From: Bordetella parapertussis
GTDB lineage: Bacteria; Pseudomonadota; Gammaproteobacteria; Burkholderiales; SG8-41
Assembly (NCBI GenBank): GCA_945864585.1
Contig: CAMBCF010000032.1
Span: forward strand, 1-45,314
Length of the DNA: 45,314 nucleotides
Direction of reading: 5' to 3'
Shown here: positions 17,500 to 24,693 of the stretch, one piece after another
Layout of the letters: each line of letters starts with the position of its first letter
Numbering within the stretch: the stretch's first letter is position 1
The notes under the pieces: model-generated
Database searches by the model: none
What the model was told of the DNA's origin: nothing
What the model saw: the letters and a program-made list of their open reading frames with translations, nothing else
Translations under genes and position numbers: made by a program

Positions 17500-17523
17500 T
17501 CATTCCGGCGTACGCCGGAATGA
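17500..17523. repeat. 24-base perfect palindrome
   Basis: The sequence TCATTCCGGCGTACGCC followed by GGAATGA is a perfect inverted repeat with no loop in double-stranded form. Its ends resemble a dispersed repeat, TCATTCCGGCG...CGCCGGAATGA, seen in many proteobacteria. It lies in the 53-base gap between the large and FAD subunit genes. Transcribed, it would fold into a hairpin that might alter the relative expression of the two genes. An alternative start at 17520 lies inside it. Confidence 0.75.
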
Positions 17524-17543
17524 AGATGCATTTGGAGAAAATC

Positions 17544-18350
17544 ATGCACGCATTCGACTACCATCGCCCCGCCACGCTTAAAGATGCCGCAGCATTCCTC
17601 AAGAAGAAAGAGAACGCGCGTATTTTAGGCGGCGGACAAAGCCTGATACCCACTTTGAAAATGCGCCTGGCGCAAACAGCGGCGCTGGTGGATATCAACG
17701 CCCTCGCGGATTTGCGCGCCGTCAAACTCGAAGCTGCGGTGCTCACCGTGGGCGCGGGCCTGCGCCACAGCGAAGTAGCAGCAGCGAAAGATGTGCTGAT
17801 CGGCGTGCCTGCGCTGGCGCGCGTGGCAGCCGGCATCGGCGACCGGCAGGTGCGCAATATGGGCACACTGGGCGGCTCGCTCGCCAACAACGACCCGGCC
17901 GCGGATTACCCGGCAGCGGTGCTCGGCCTGGGCGCCACCATACACACCAACCGGCGTTCCATTACATCCGACAAATTTTTCAGCGGCCTGTTTGAAACTG
18001 CGTTAAAGCCCGGTGAGATCATTGTGTCGGTGGAATTCCCGCTGCCCAAGCGCGCCGCTTACATCAAATTCAAGAATCCGGCGTCGCGCTTTGCGCTGGT
18101 CGGTGTGTTCGTGAGTGAAGGTGCGGGCCATGTGCGCGTGGCGGTCACCGGCGCAGGTAGTGCGGGTGTGTTCCGTGTGAAAGACATGGAAAAAAAGCTC
18201 ACCGAAAAATTCGCACCGGAAGCGATAGCGAAATCAAAAGTCTCAGCCGACAAACTGAACTCGGATTTGCACGCCAGCGCGGAGTACCGCTCGCACCTGA
18301 TAACGGTGCTGGCGCAGCGTGCCGTCGCTGCGGCGCTGGAAGGAAAGTGA
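17544..18350 (+). CDS. Molybdenum hydroxylase FAD-binding subunit (CoxM-like)
   Basis: The 268-residue protein is the flavin subunit of the same enzyme. Family features are FDYHRPATLKDAAAFL at the start, the first FAD-binding segment ARILGGGQSLIPTLKMRL, and the second segment MGTLGGSLANNDPAADYP near residue 115. It transfers electrons from the iron-sulfur subunit to an external acceptor. The ATG at 17544 is preferred because GGAG stands 7 bases upstream; the ATG at 17520 lies inside the palindrome. The stop at 18348-18350 is followed directly, in the same frame, by a remnant that looks like the end of an EcsC protein. Confidence 0.92.
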   Translation: MHAFDYHRPATLKDAAAFLKKKENARILGGGQSLIPTLKMRLAQTAALVDINALADLRAVKLEAAVLTVGAGLRHSEVAAAKDVLIGVPALARVAAGIGDRQVRNMGTLGGSLANNDPAADYPAAVLGLGATIHTNRRSITSDKFFSGLFETALKPGEIIVSVEFPLPKRAAYIKFKNPASRFALVGVFVSEGAGHVRVAVTGAGSAGVFRVKDMEKKLTEKFAPEAIAKSKVSADKLNSDLHASAEYRSHLITVLAQRAVAAALEGK

Positions 18351-18482
18351 CGCAAATACGTCCCCGTCGCCGGCCAGGCGCTTGCCGTGGCGCTCGGTTT
18401 CGCCGCCATGAAATACGTCGGTCATCAGCACATCATGGATTGCCGGCGTGTGATCAAGACCACACTCCCCCGCGCTTGCTGA
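18351..18482 (+). pseudogene. Probable C-terminal remnant of an EcsC family protein
   Basis: The frame just after the CoxM stop reads RKYVPVAGQALAVALGF, then AAMKYVGHQHIMDCRRVIK and a stop at 18480-18482. It resembles the C-terminal end of proteobacterial EcsC-family proteins, where a VPV.GQ..GAALS.A.L...G..HI.DC pattern is common. There is no start codon nearby in a sensible position and nothing of the rest of the protein upstream. It is therefore a fragment of about 43 codons. The assignment is by pattern memory only. Confidence 0.4.
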
Positions 18483-18523
18483 TCTAATCTTTACCGCGGT
18501 CTCGCGCCTGCTATCATCGCGGC

Positions 18524-19849
18524 ATGGCTGAATCTATTCTGAATCGACTGGTTCGCACGGTGGTGCCGCAACCCAATGAGGCTGCGCGCGCCCACCGCCA
18601 CGCCGCGCGCGTCATCGACGCCTGGCGCGAGTTGCTGTCGGATCGCGGTGAAGTGTCGGGCGCGGCCATAGCGCGTGTAGCGCTCGACGCTTATCGTGAT
18701 CTTGAAGCGGCTTATCTGGCGGAATTTTTTTTGCTGCTGGCCGCCGATTTTGCGCCCGCAGAAGCGGCGTTGCGCGACGCCGCCGAAAGCTATCTCGCGC
18801 AGCCGTCGGACGCGCATCTATTGCAACTGCAACAAGCCGCTGCCTCGCCGCGCCAGGAATTATTCCGGCGCCTGAATCAGGCGCCCAAAGGCACCAGCAC
18901 GCTGGTGAATGCGCGCGAGCATCTGCAAATCGGGCTTAACAGCCATCCCGAATGGCGCGTGATCGACGCCGACCTGGTGCATCTTTTCAATTCCTGGTTC
19001 AACCGGGGCTTTCTTACCTTGCAACGCATCGACTGGCACACGCCTGCGATTGTGCTGGAAAAATTAATAAAGTATGAAGCGGTACACGAGATTTCGGGCT
19101 GGCGCGATCTGCGCCGGCGCCTGCAGGCGGATCGCCGCTGCTTTGCTTTTTTTCATCCGGCACTGCCCGAAGAACCGTTGATCTTTATCGAAGTGGCGCT
19201 GGTCAGAGGCATCAGCAATTCGATCCAACCGTTGCTCGATACCGAAGCGCCGGTCACCGATCCGGAAAAAGCGGATACCGCCGTGTTTTACTCGATCACC
19301 AACTGCCAGCCGGGTTTGCGCGGCGTGTCGTTCGGCAATCTGCTGATTAAACAAGTGGCGCAAAAACTAGGTGAGGAATTTCCCCGCATCAAAACATTTT
19401 CAACACTGTCACCGATACCGGGTTTCACAGCGTGGCTGGCGCGCGAGGCAGGCGCTATCGACGCAGAGCCTGCGCAGGATGCCATCCACGCGCTCGCTAC
19501 CGCCGATTGGCATCTGCAGCCCGAACTCGCCGCGTCGATGAAGGAAGCGCTGGTGCCGCTGTGCGCGCACTTTCTGCTCAACGCCATGCGCGACGGCGCG
19601 CCGGCCGATCCGGTGGCGCGCTTTCACCTCGGTAACGGCGCCCGCGCCGAACGCCTGAACTGGCTGGCCGATACCTCGAGGCGTGGGCTGAAAAACTGCG
19701 CGGGGATGATGGTCAACTACGTCTATCACCTGGATCAAATCGAAGACAATCATGAAGTTTATGTGCGTGAGCACCGTGTCGCAGCCACGCACGAACTGCG
19801 CCGCCTGGCACGTTTATGCGTTTTGAGCAATCCCCATCCGAAAAAGTAA
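18524..19849 (+). CDS. mlycD: Malonyl-CoA decarboxylase
   Basis: The 441-residue protein matches malonyl-CoA decarboxylase, which turns malonyl-CoA into acetyl-CoA and CO2 in the cytoplasm. The N-terminal helical domain spans roughly residues 1-150. The C-terminal acetyltransferase-like domain has FIEVALVRGISNSIQPLL and VFYSITNCQPGLRGVSFGNLLIK. Probable catalytic residues are Ser296 in TLSPIPGF and His368 in FHLGNGARAERLNW. The end CAGMMVNYVYHLDQIEDNH is typical. It is preceded by the Mo hydroxylase genes and followed by a CoxG-like gene. It could dispose of a malonyl-CoA or dicarboxylate intermediate, but that link is inference. No strong Shine-Dalgarno is seen before the ATG. Confidence 0.93.
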   Translation: MAESILNRLVRTVVPQPNEAARAHRHAARVIDAWRELLSDRGEVSGAAIARVALDAYRDLEAAYLAEFFLLLAADFAPAEAALRDAAESYLAQPSDAHLLQLQQAAASPRQELFRRLNQAPKGTSTLVNAREHLQIGLNSHPEWRVIDADLVHLFNSWFNRGFLTLQRIDWHTPAIVLEKLIKYEAVHEISGWRDLRRRLQADRRCFAFFHPALPEEPLIFIEVALVRGISNSIQPLLDTEAPVTDPEKADTAVFYSITNCQPGLRGVSFGNLLIKQVAQKLGEEFPRIKTFSTLSPIPGFTAWLAREAGAIDAEPAQDAIHALATADWHLQPELAASMKEALVPLCAHFLLNAMRDGAPADPVARFHLGNGARAERLNWLADTSRRGLKNCAGMMVNYVYHLDQIEDNHEVYVREHRVAATHELRRLARLCVLSNPHPKK

Positions 19850-19861
19850 CGGAGCAGCACC

Positions 19862-20308
19862 ATGAAAATGACCGGCGAACAACTCATCCCGCAATCGCAG
19901 GATGTCACGTGGAAAGCCCTCAACGATACGCAGGTGCTGAAAGCCTGTATCCCCGGTTGTGAGTCGATTGAGCAAACCGGCGACAACGAGTATCAACTGG
20001 TGATGATCGCGAAGGTCGGCCCCGTCAGCGCCAAATTCAAAGGCAAAATGACGCTCTCCGATATCGTGGCGCCGACCTCCTACCGGCTGGCGTTCGAAGG
20101 CCAGGGCGGTGTTGCCGGCTTCGCCAAAGGCGAAGCCAGCGTCAATCTCACAGCGCAGGAAGGCGGCACTAAATTGGCTTATGCGGCCACTGCCATGATC
20201 GGCGGCAAACTCGCGCAGGTGGGCTCGCGCTTGATTGACGGCGTGGCGAAAAAAATTGCCGGCGAGTTCTTTACCGCGTTTAATGCGCGGGTGAGTAGCG
20301 GAAAGTAG
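19862..20308 (+). CDS. CoxG-like SRPBCC family protein
   Basis: The 148-residue protein has the CoxG (carbon monoxide dehydrogenase subunit G) pattern: MTGEQLIPQSQDVTWKALND at the start, CIPGCESIEQTGDNEYQ, and the LAYAATAMIGGKLAQVGSRLIDGV segment near the C-terminus. The SRPBCC fold forms a hydrophobic pocket. In CO oxidisers CoxG is thought to anchor the enzyme to the membrane; here the C-terminal membrane anchor seems absent. The gene has GGAGC upstream and follows malonyl-CoA decarboxylase by 12 bases, so the two are probably cotranscribed. It is likely a helper of one of the Mo hydroxylases. Confidence 0.88.
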   Translation: MKMTGEQLIPQSQDVTWKALNDTQVLKACIPGCESIEQTGDNEYQLVMIAKVGPVSAKFKGKMTLSDIVAPTSYRLAFEGQGGVAGFAKGEASVNLTAQEGGTKLAYAATAMIGGKLAQVGSRLIDGVAKKIAGEFFTAFNARVSSGK

Positions 20309-20420
20309 GATGCTGGTGAGTAAAGCGAACTGCATCAGTCGAGTGCGCAGGGTGCGCCGGTGAACGGTCTGCGGTATGCACCTTTGTATGACTATGGTCG
20401 ATTACTTCAAACCCTTTTTC

Positions 20421-20490
20421 GCCACAGATGAACACAGATTTACACAGATAACAGCAAGGGGTTAATCTGTGTTCATCTGTGTTAATCTGT
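20421..20490. repeat. Hairpin repeat with CACAGATGAACACAGAT arms, copy 1
   Basis: The left arm (20422-20447) reads CCACAGATGAACACAGATTT and more, and the right arm (20461-20490) is its near complement GTTAATCTGTGTTCATCTG and more. A relative of the same repeat is at 44233-44350. Such sequences are widely scattered in bacterial genomes. It lies in the 236-base gap between the CoxG-like gene and the IorA-like gene and may act as a terminator-like hairpin. I see no other gene in this gap. Confidence 0.7.
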
Positions 20491-20544
20491 TTCTAAGTAT
20501 CTGTTTTTAAAGGTAATTATTTAACCTCATCGCAGGAGGAAGCC

Positions 20545-21015
20545 ATGGCCGAGAAATTCAGTTTTAGCGTTGATGGAAAATCCGTTGCAGTAGAAGCTGA
20601 TCCCGCAATGCCGCTGCTGTATGCGCTGCGTTCGGAACTCGGTCTCGCCAATCCCAAGTTCGGTTGCGGCAAAGCGCAATGTGGCGCCTGCACCGTGCAT
20701 GTGGATGGTGCGCCGATGCGCTCCTGCGTAACGCCGGTGAGTCTGATCAAAGGCAAGCGTGTCACGACACTCGCCGGACTTGGCACGGCAGCCAAGCCGC
20801 ACCCATTGCAACAAGCCTATATCGACGAAGGGGTACCGCAATGCGGCTACTGCCTGTCGGGCTGGTTGATGACGGCGTCCGCGTTTCTGCGCGACAACCC
20901 CAAGCCCAGCGATGCGCAGATTCGACAGGCGATGACCGGGGTGAAATGCCGTTGCGGGACGCACATGGCGATCCTGCGCGCGATCAAGCGCGCTGCCCAA
21001 ACAATGAGCGCTTAA
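20545..21015 (+). CDS. (2Fe-2S)-binding subunit of an isoquinoline 1-oxidoreductase-like enzyme
   Basis: The 156-residue protein has the two-cluster arrangement of the IorA family: Cys41, Cys46, Cys49 and Cys61 (CGKAQCGACT) and Cys100, Cys103, Cys135 and Cys137 (QCGYCLSGWLM and KCRCGTHMAILRA). The CLSGW and CRCGTH signatures are characteristic of isoquinoline 1-oxidoreductase-type small subunits. It has no signal peptide, so it would be carried out with the Tat-exported large subunit if that is translocated. The start is well supported by AGGAGG 7 bases before the ATG. It is 10 bases ahead of its large subunit. Confidence 0.9.
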   Translation: MAEKFSFSVDGKSVAVEADPAMPLLYALRSELGLANPKFGCGKAQCGACTVHVDGAPMRSCVTPVSLIKGKRVTTLAGLGTAAKPHPLQQAYIDEGVPQCGYCLSGWLMTASAFLRDNPKPSDAQIRQAMTGVKCRCGTHMAILRAIKRAAQTMSA

Positions 21016-21025
21016 GGAAAACATC

Positions 21026-23281
21026 ATGGACATGAATACAGTTTCGCGTCGCGAGTTCTTCAAAACCACTGGCGCACTGGTGATAAGCGTCGCACTGCCG
21101 GGATCGATTGAATTGGCGATCAGCCAACCAGCTTTCGGCAAACCACCGCTGCTGCCCGATGAACTTGATTCCTGGATTGCCATATTGCCCAACGGCAACG
21201 CCACCGCGTTTTTCGGCAAGATGGACATGGGTCAAGGCGTCGATGTCGCCGTACAGCAAATGGTGGCGGAAGAACTTGATCTCGCGTTTGAGCGCGTCAA
21301 CGTCATCATGGGCGACACCGCTTTTACCTGTAACCAAGGCGGCGCATCCGGCAGCACCGGCTTGCAACGCGGCGGTGTCGCGCTGCGCAACGCCGCCGCT
21401 GAAGCGCGGCGCATGCTGGTCGAGCGCGCGGCGCAAAAACTTGGCGTGCCGGCGGCGCAACTCAAAGTGGACAACGGTGTAGTCGTGGCCGGTGCGCAGC
21501 GCGTGGCTTATGGCGACTTGATCGACGGCCAGTATTTTCACCACAAGCTCGAATGGAACAAACTCTACGGCAATCCGCTGGCAGTGAAGGGCGCTGCCGA
21601 GCCCAAGAAGCCCTCGGAATACAAAGTCGTCGGCAAATCGTTCCCGCAAAAAATCATCACTGAAAAAGTGATGGGCCGGCAGCAATTCATCTCCGACATC
21701 AAAGTGGACGGCATGGTGCACGCGCGCGTAGTGCGTCCGCTGAACGCGGGTTGTTCGCTGGTTTCCGTGGATGAAAGTTCGATCAAACACATCCCTGCTG
21801 CGCGCGTGGTGCGCGAGCAAAATTTTCTGGCAGTGGTTGCAGACAAGGAATGGGACGCGGTGCGTGCGGCCGAAGCATTGAAAGTGGAATGGTCGGCGCA
21901 GTGCCAGCCGTTTCCGCCGATGGCGACTTTGCACGATTACATCCGTAAGGCATCAGTTACCAAAAAAGAAACGCCGGTCAATCGCGGCAATGTCGATGAA
22001 GCGTTCAAAACCGCGGCCAGAACCATCGAAGCCGAATACGAATGGCCGCTGCAGTCGCACGCCAGCATGGGCCCGGCTTGCGCCATTGCCGACATGAACA
22101 GCGACTCGCCGCGCCTGTGGACCGGCTCGCAAAAGCCGCACTACGGGCGCTCCGGCTGCGCGCGCATCACCGGTATTCCGGTGGAGAAAGTGCGCGCGAC
22201 GTGGATACCCGGCCCCGGCTCCTATGGCCGCAACGATGCCGGTGATTGCGCGGTGGACGCCGCTTTGATTTCCAAGCTGTCGGGCAAAACCGTGCGCTTG
22301 CAATATATGCGCCACGACGCCACGGCGTGGGATCCGAAAGGCCCCGCCGGCGTGTACCGCGGACGTGCCTGCCTTGATGTGGCAAACAACGTAACCGCGT
22401 ATGATTTTCATGGCAAGGGCTTCTCGCGGCAGGATGTAGTGCAAGTCGAAACCGACCCCAAAGACACGCTCGCCGGACAATTCACACGTTTCGCGCCCAA
22501 GGGTAATCTGATTTTCCAGATTCCCGCTGAAGCTTACACCTTCGAAAACAAGCGCTGCGGCTGGGAGACCATACCCCCGATGCTGGAGCGCGGCTCGCCG
22601 CTGCGCACCGGGCATCTGCGCGATCCGCTCGGTCCCGAAACGCATTTCGCCAGCGAATCTTTTATCGATGAAATCGCCGCTGCTGCCGGCGCTGATCCGG
22701 TGGCTTTTCGCCTGAAATACCTGACGCGTGAACGCGATGTGGCGGTGATCAAAGCCGCCGCCGAAAAAGCCCACTGGCAATCCGGCGCGCGCGGCAGCCG
22801 CGGCAAAGGCGATGTCATGCGCGGACGCGGCTTTGCTTACACCGAACGCAACGGCACAGTGGTCGCGCTGGTGGCGGAAGTCGAAGTCGATCGCCGCAGC
22901 GGCCGCGTGTGGGCAAAAAAATTCTGGTGCGCACATGACTGCGGGCAGATCATCAATCCCGGCACCATCATCACCGTGATTGAAGGCAACATCGTGCAGG
23001 CCACCTCACGCACTTTGCTCGAAGAAGTGCAATTCGATCAAAACCAGGTGCTCAGCGTGGATTGGGCCACCTACCCCATACTGGAGTTGGCGGACGCGCC
23101 CGAGGCCATCGAAATCGCACTGATCGACCGGCCGGAGATTTCACCGCAAGGCGCCGGCGAACCGTCGCATCGTACCGTGCCGGCGGCCATTGCCAATGCA
23201 ATTTTCGACGCCACCGGCATACGCATGCGCAAAGTGCCGATTACCGCGCAGCGCATGAAGGAGGCGCTGGCGAAGGTTTAG
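21026..23281 (+). CDS. Molybdopterin-binding large subunit, isoquinoline 1-oxidoreductase-like, Tat-exported
   Basis: The 751-residue protein is a Mo hydroxylase of the IorB family. The N-terminus has a twin-arginine signal, SRREFFKTTGALVISVALPG, which predicts export of the folded enzyme to the periplasm. Family segments include GKMDMGQGVDVAVQQMVAEE, QGGASGSTGLQRGG, and GPGSYGRNDAGDCAVDAALI. The catalytic Glu is Glu712 in GAGEPSHRT. Family members oxidise isoquinoline, aldehydes or other N-heterocycles, usually passing electrons to a cytochrome c; no cytochrome gene is in the window. It is preceded by the iron-sulfur subunit, and AGGAAA lies before the ATG. The substrate is unknown. Confidence 0.9.
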   Translation: MDMNTVSRREFFKTTGALVISVALPGSIELAISQPAFGKPPLLPDELDSWIAILPNGNATAFFGKMDMGQGVDVAVQQMVAEELDLAFERVNVIMGDTAFTCNQGGASGSTGLQRGGVALRNAAAEARRMLVERAAQKLGVPAAQLKVDNGVVVAGAQRVAYGDLIDGQYFHHKLEWNKLYGNPLAVKGAAEPKKPSEYKVVGKSFPQKIITEKVMGRQQFISDIKVDGMVHARVVRPLNAGCSLVSVDESSIKHIPAARVVREQNFLAVVADKEWDAVRAAEALKVEWSAQCQPFPPMATLHDYIRKASVTKKETPVNRGNVDEAFKTAARTIEAEYEWPLQSHASMGPACAIADMNSDSPRLWTGSQKPHYGRSGCARITGIPVEKVRATWIPGPGSYGRNDAGDCAVDAALISKLSGKTVRLQYMRHDATAWDPKGPAGVYRGRACLDVANNVTAYDFHGKGFSRQDVVQVETDPKDTLAGQFTRFAPKGNLIFQIPAEAYTFENKRCGWETIPPMLERGSPLRTGHLRDPLGPETHFASESFIDEIAAAAGADPVAFRLKYLTRERDVAVIKAAAEKAHWQSGARGSRGKGDVMRGRGFAYTERNGTVVALVAEVEVDRRSGRVWAKKFWCAHDCGQIINPGTIITVIEGNIVQATSRTLLEEVQFDQNQVLSVDWATYPILELADAPEAIEIALIDRPEISPQGAGEPSHRTVPAAIANAIFDATGIRMRKVPITAQRMKEALAKV

Positions 23282-23411
23282 TAGCGTAAATGGTGAAAAG
23301 TGATTGGTGAACCGTGGATCGGTGGCTGTTTACGTTTAATGCCATAAGCAAGTTGCTTCCTGTAGCAGCTTTTCCATTTGCCATTCGCGCTCCGCATTTA
23401 TTGCGTCACCC

Positions 23412-23774
23412 ATGAAGCTGTTCGTTGCAATTCCCGCACTTTGCCTTGCGCTGCCCACCGTGGCGCAAAACTATCCCGTGCGGCCGCTGCGCATGATGGT
23501 GCTCGCCGCTGCTGCTGGCGTAACCGACATCGCCGCCCGCGTGCTGGCACCGCACCTGTCCGAAGCACTGGGGCAATCGGTGGTGATCGACAATCGCGCG
23601 GGCGCCGGCGGCATCATCGTCGCCAAGGCCGCGCCGGATGGCTATACGCTGATTACCGTATTCGACAGCTTTGTTTCCAATCCGTTTGTGTTCAAGACGG
23701 CGCCTTATGACACGCTGAAAGACTTTGCGCCCATTTTGCTTTTGATACGCGATAACAACATCACCGCGGAGTAA
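23412..23774 (+). pseudogene. N-terminal remnant of a Bug/TctC binding protein
   Basis: The 120-residue frame starts as a normal Bug protein: a signal peptide (MKLFVAIPALCLALPTVAQ), YPVRPLRMMVLAAAAGVTDIAAR, VIDNRAGAGGI, APDGYTLITVFD. After residue 110, where family members continue into the ligand-binding domain for another 200 residues, it reads LLLIRDNNITAE and stops. The PGGG loop has changed to AAAAG. The protein cannot bind a ligand as it stands. It is followed after 6 bases by the YhhQ-like gene, whose Shine-Dalgarno GGAG lies in the last codons of this remnant. Confidence 0.78.
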
Positions 23775-23780
23775 TTACCC

Positions 23781-24497
23781 ATGAACACCCCAACCACGCC
23801 CGTGCGCGAGTACCGCTACTTAAATCTGGTGATGGTGGCTTTCGTCACCGTGCTGATCTGCTCCAATCTGATCGGCCCGGCGAAAATCGCGCAAATCGAC
23901 TTGCCCGTTTGGGGCGTCGTCACCTTTGGCGCGGGCGTGCTGTTTTTTCCGATCTCTTATGTGTTCGGCGACATCCTCACCGAAGTCTACGGCTACTCGC
24001 GTGCGCGCAAAGTGATCTGGAGCGGCTTTGCCGCGCTGGCCTTCGCCTCGATCATGGCTAGCATAGTGGTCGCCCTGCCGCCCGCGCCGTTCTGGAAACA
24101 TCAGGGCGCGTACGAGGTCGCGTTCGGCTCCACCTGGCGTATCGTGCTGGCGTCGATGATCGCGTATTTCTGCGGTGAATTCGTCAATTCGCTGGTGCTG
24201 GCGAAAATGAAAATCATCACCCAGGGCAAGCACCTATGGAGCCGCACCATCGGCTCTACCATTGCCGGCGAAGCGGTGGATTCGGCGTTGTTTTATCCGC
24301 TGGCGTTTTACGGCTCGGGGATAATTCCCGATGACAAACTGCCGCTCATCATGCTGGTGCAATTTGTACTGAAAGTCAGCGTCGAAGTGCTGTTCACGCC
24401 GTTGACCTACAAACTCGTAAACTGGTTAAAACGCGCGGAAAACGAAGACTATTATGACCGGCAGACCAACTTCAATCCGTTTCATCTAAAGGATTGA
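23781..24497 (+). CDS. yhhQ: Queuosine precursor transporter (YhhQ family)
   Basis: The 238-residue membrane protein matches the VUT/YhhQ family, which imports a queuosine precursor (7-cyano-7-deazaguanine) for tRNA modification. Family features are YLNLVMVAFVTVLICSNLIGPAKI at the start, the VLFFPISYVFGDILTEVYGYSRAR segment near residue 55, and GSTIAGEAVDSALFYPLAFYG near residue 165. Six hydrophobic segments can be picked out. The start ATG has GGAG 8 bases upstream, inside the end of the preceding Bug remnant. It is probably unrelated to the Mo hydroxylase genes. Confidence 0.9.
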   Translation: MNTPTTPVREYRYLNLVMVAFVTVLICSNLIGPAKIAQIDLPVWGVVTFGAGVLFFPISYVFGDILTEVYGYSRARKVIWSGFAALAFASIMASIVVALPPAPFWKHQGAYEVAFGSTWRIVLASMIAYFCGEFVNSLVLAKMKIITQGKHLWSRTIGSTIAGEAVDSALFYPLAFYGSGIIPDDKLPLIMLVQFVLKVSVEVLFTPLTYKLVNWLKRAENEDYYDRQTNFNPFHLKD

Positions 24498-24514
24498 GCC
24501 GCCTGAAATAAGGA

Positions 24515-24591
24515 TGGTCAGGGAGGTGAGATTCGAACTCACGACCTCCGCGTCCCAAACGCGGCGCGCTACCGGACTACGCTACACCCTG
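24515..24591 (-). tRNA. tRNA-Pro (anticodon TGG)
   Basis: On the minus strand the 77 bases fold into a cloverleaf with an encoded CCA end. The anticodon stem is CCGCG/CGCGG with loop TTTGGGA, giving anticodon TGG for proline. The T-arm is GTGAG TTCGAAT CTCAC. The acceptor stem is CAGGGTG against CTCCCTG, with one T-T mismatch at the sixth pair. The D-arm is normal for tRNA-Pro. Confidence 0.95.
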
Positions 24592-24602
24592 ACTGAGTAC
24601 AC

Positions 24603-24631
24603 ATTTTATCCGAATTGCACCCGCTTGGCAG
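24603..24631 (-). promoter_or_regulatory. Possible promoter for tRNA-Pro
   Basis: On the minus strand CTGCCA (24631-24626) and TAAAAT (24608-24603) are separated by 17 bases, and the -10 box ends 11 bases upstream of the tRNA 5' end. The -35 box is a weak 4 of 6 match to TTGACA. Confidence 0.4.
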
Positions 24632-24693
24632 TCTACGGCATTCATTCACACGAGTAGATTACGTTAAACTCGGCGTTTTAAGCAATTTCACTC

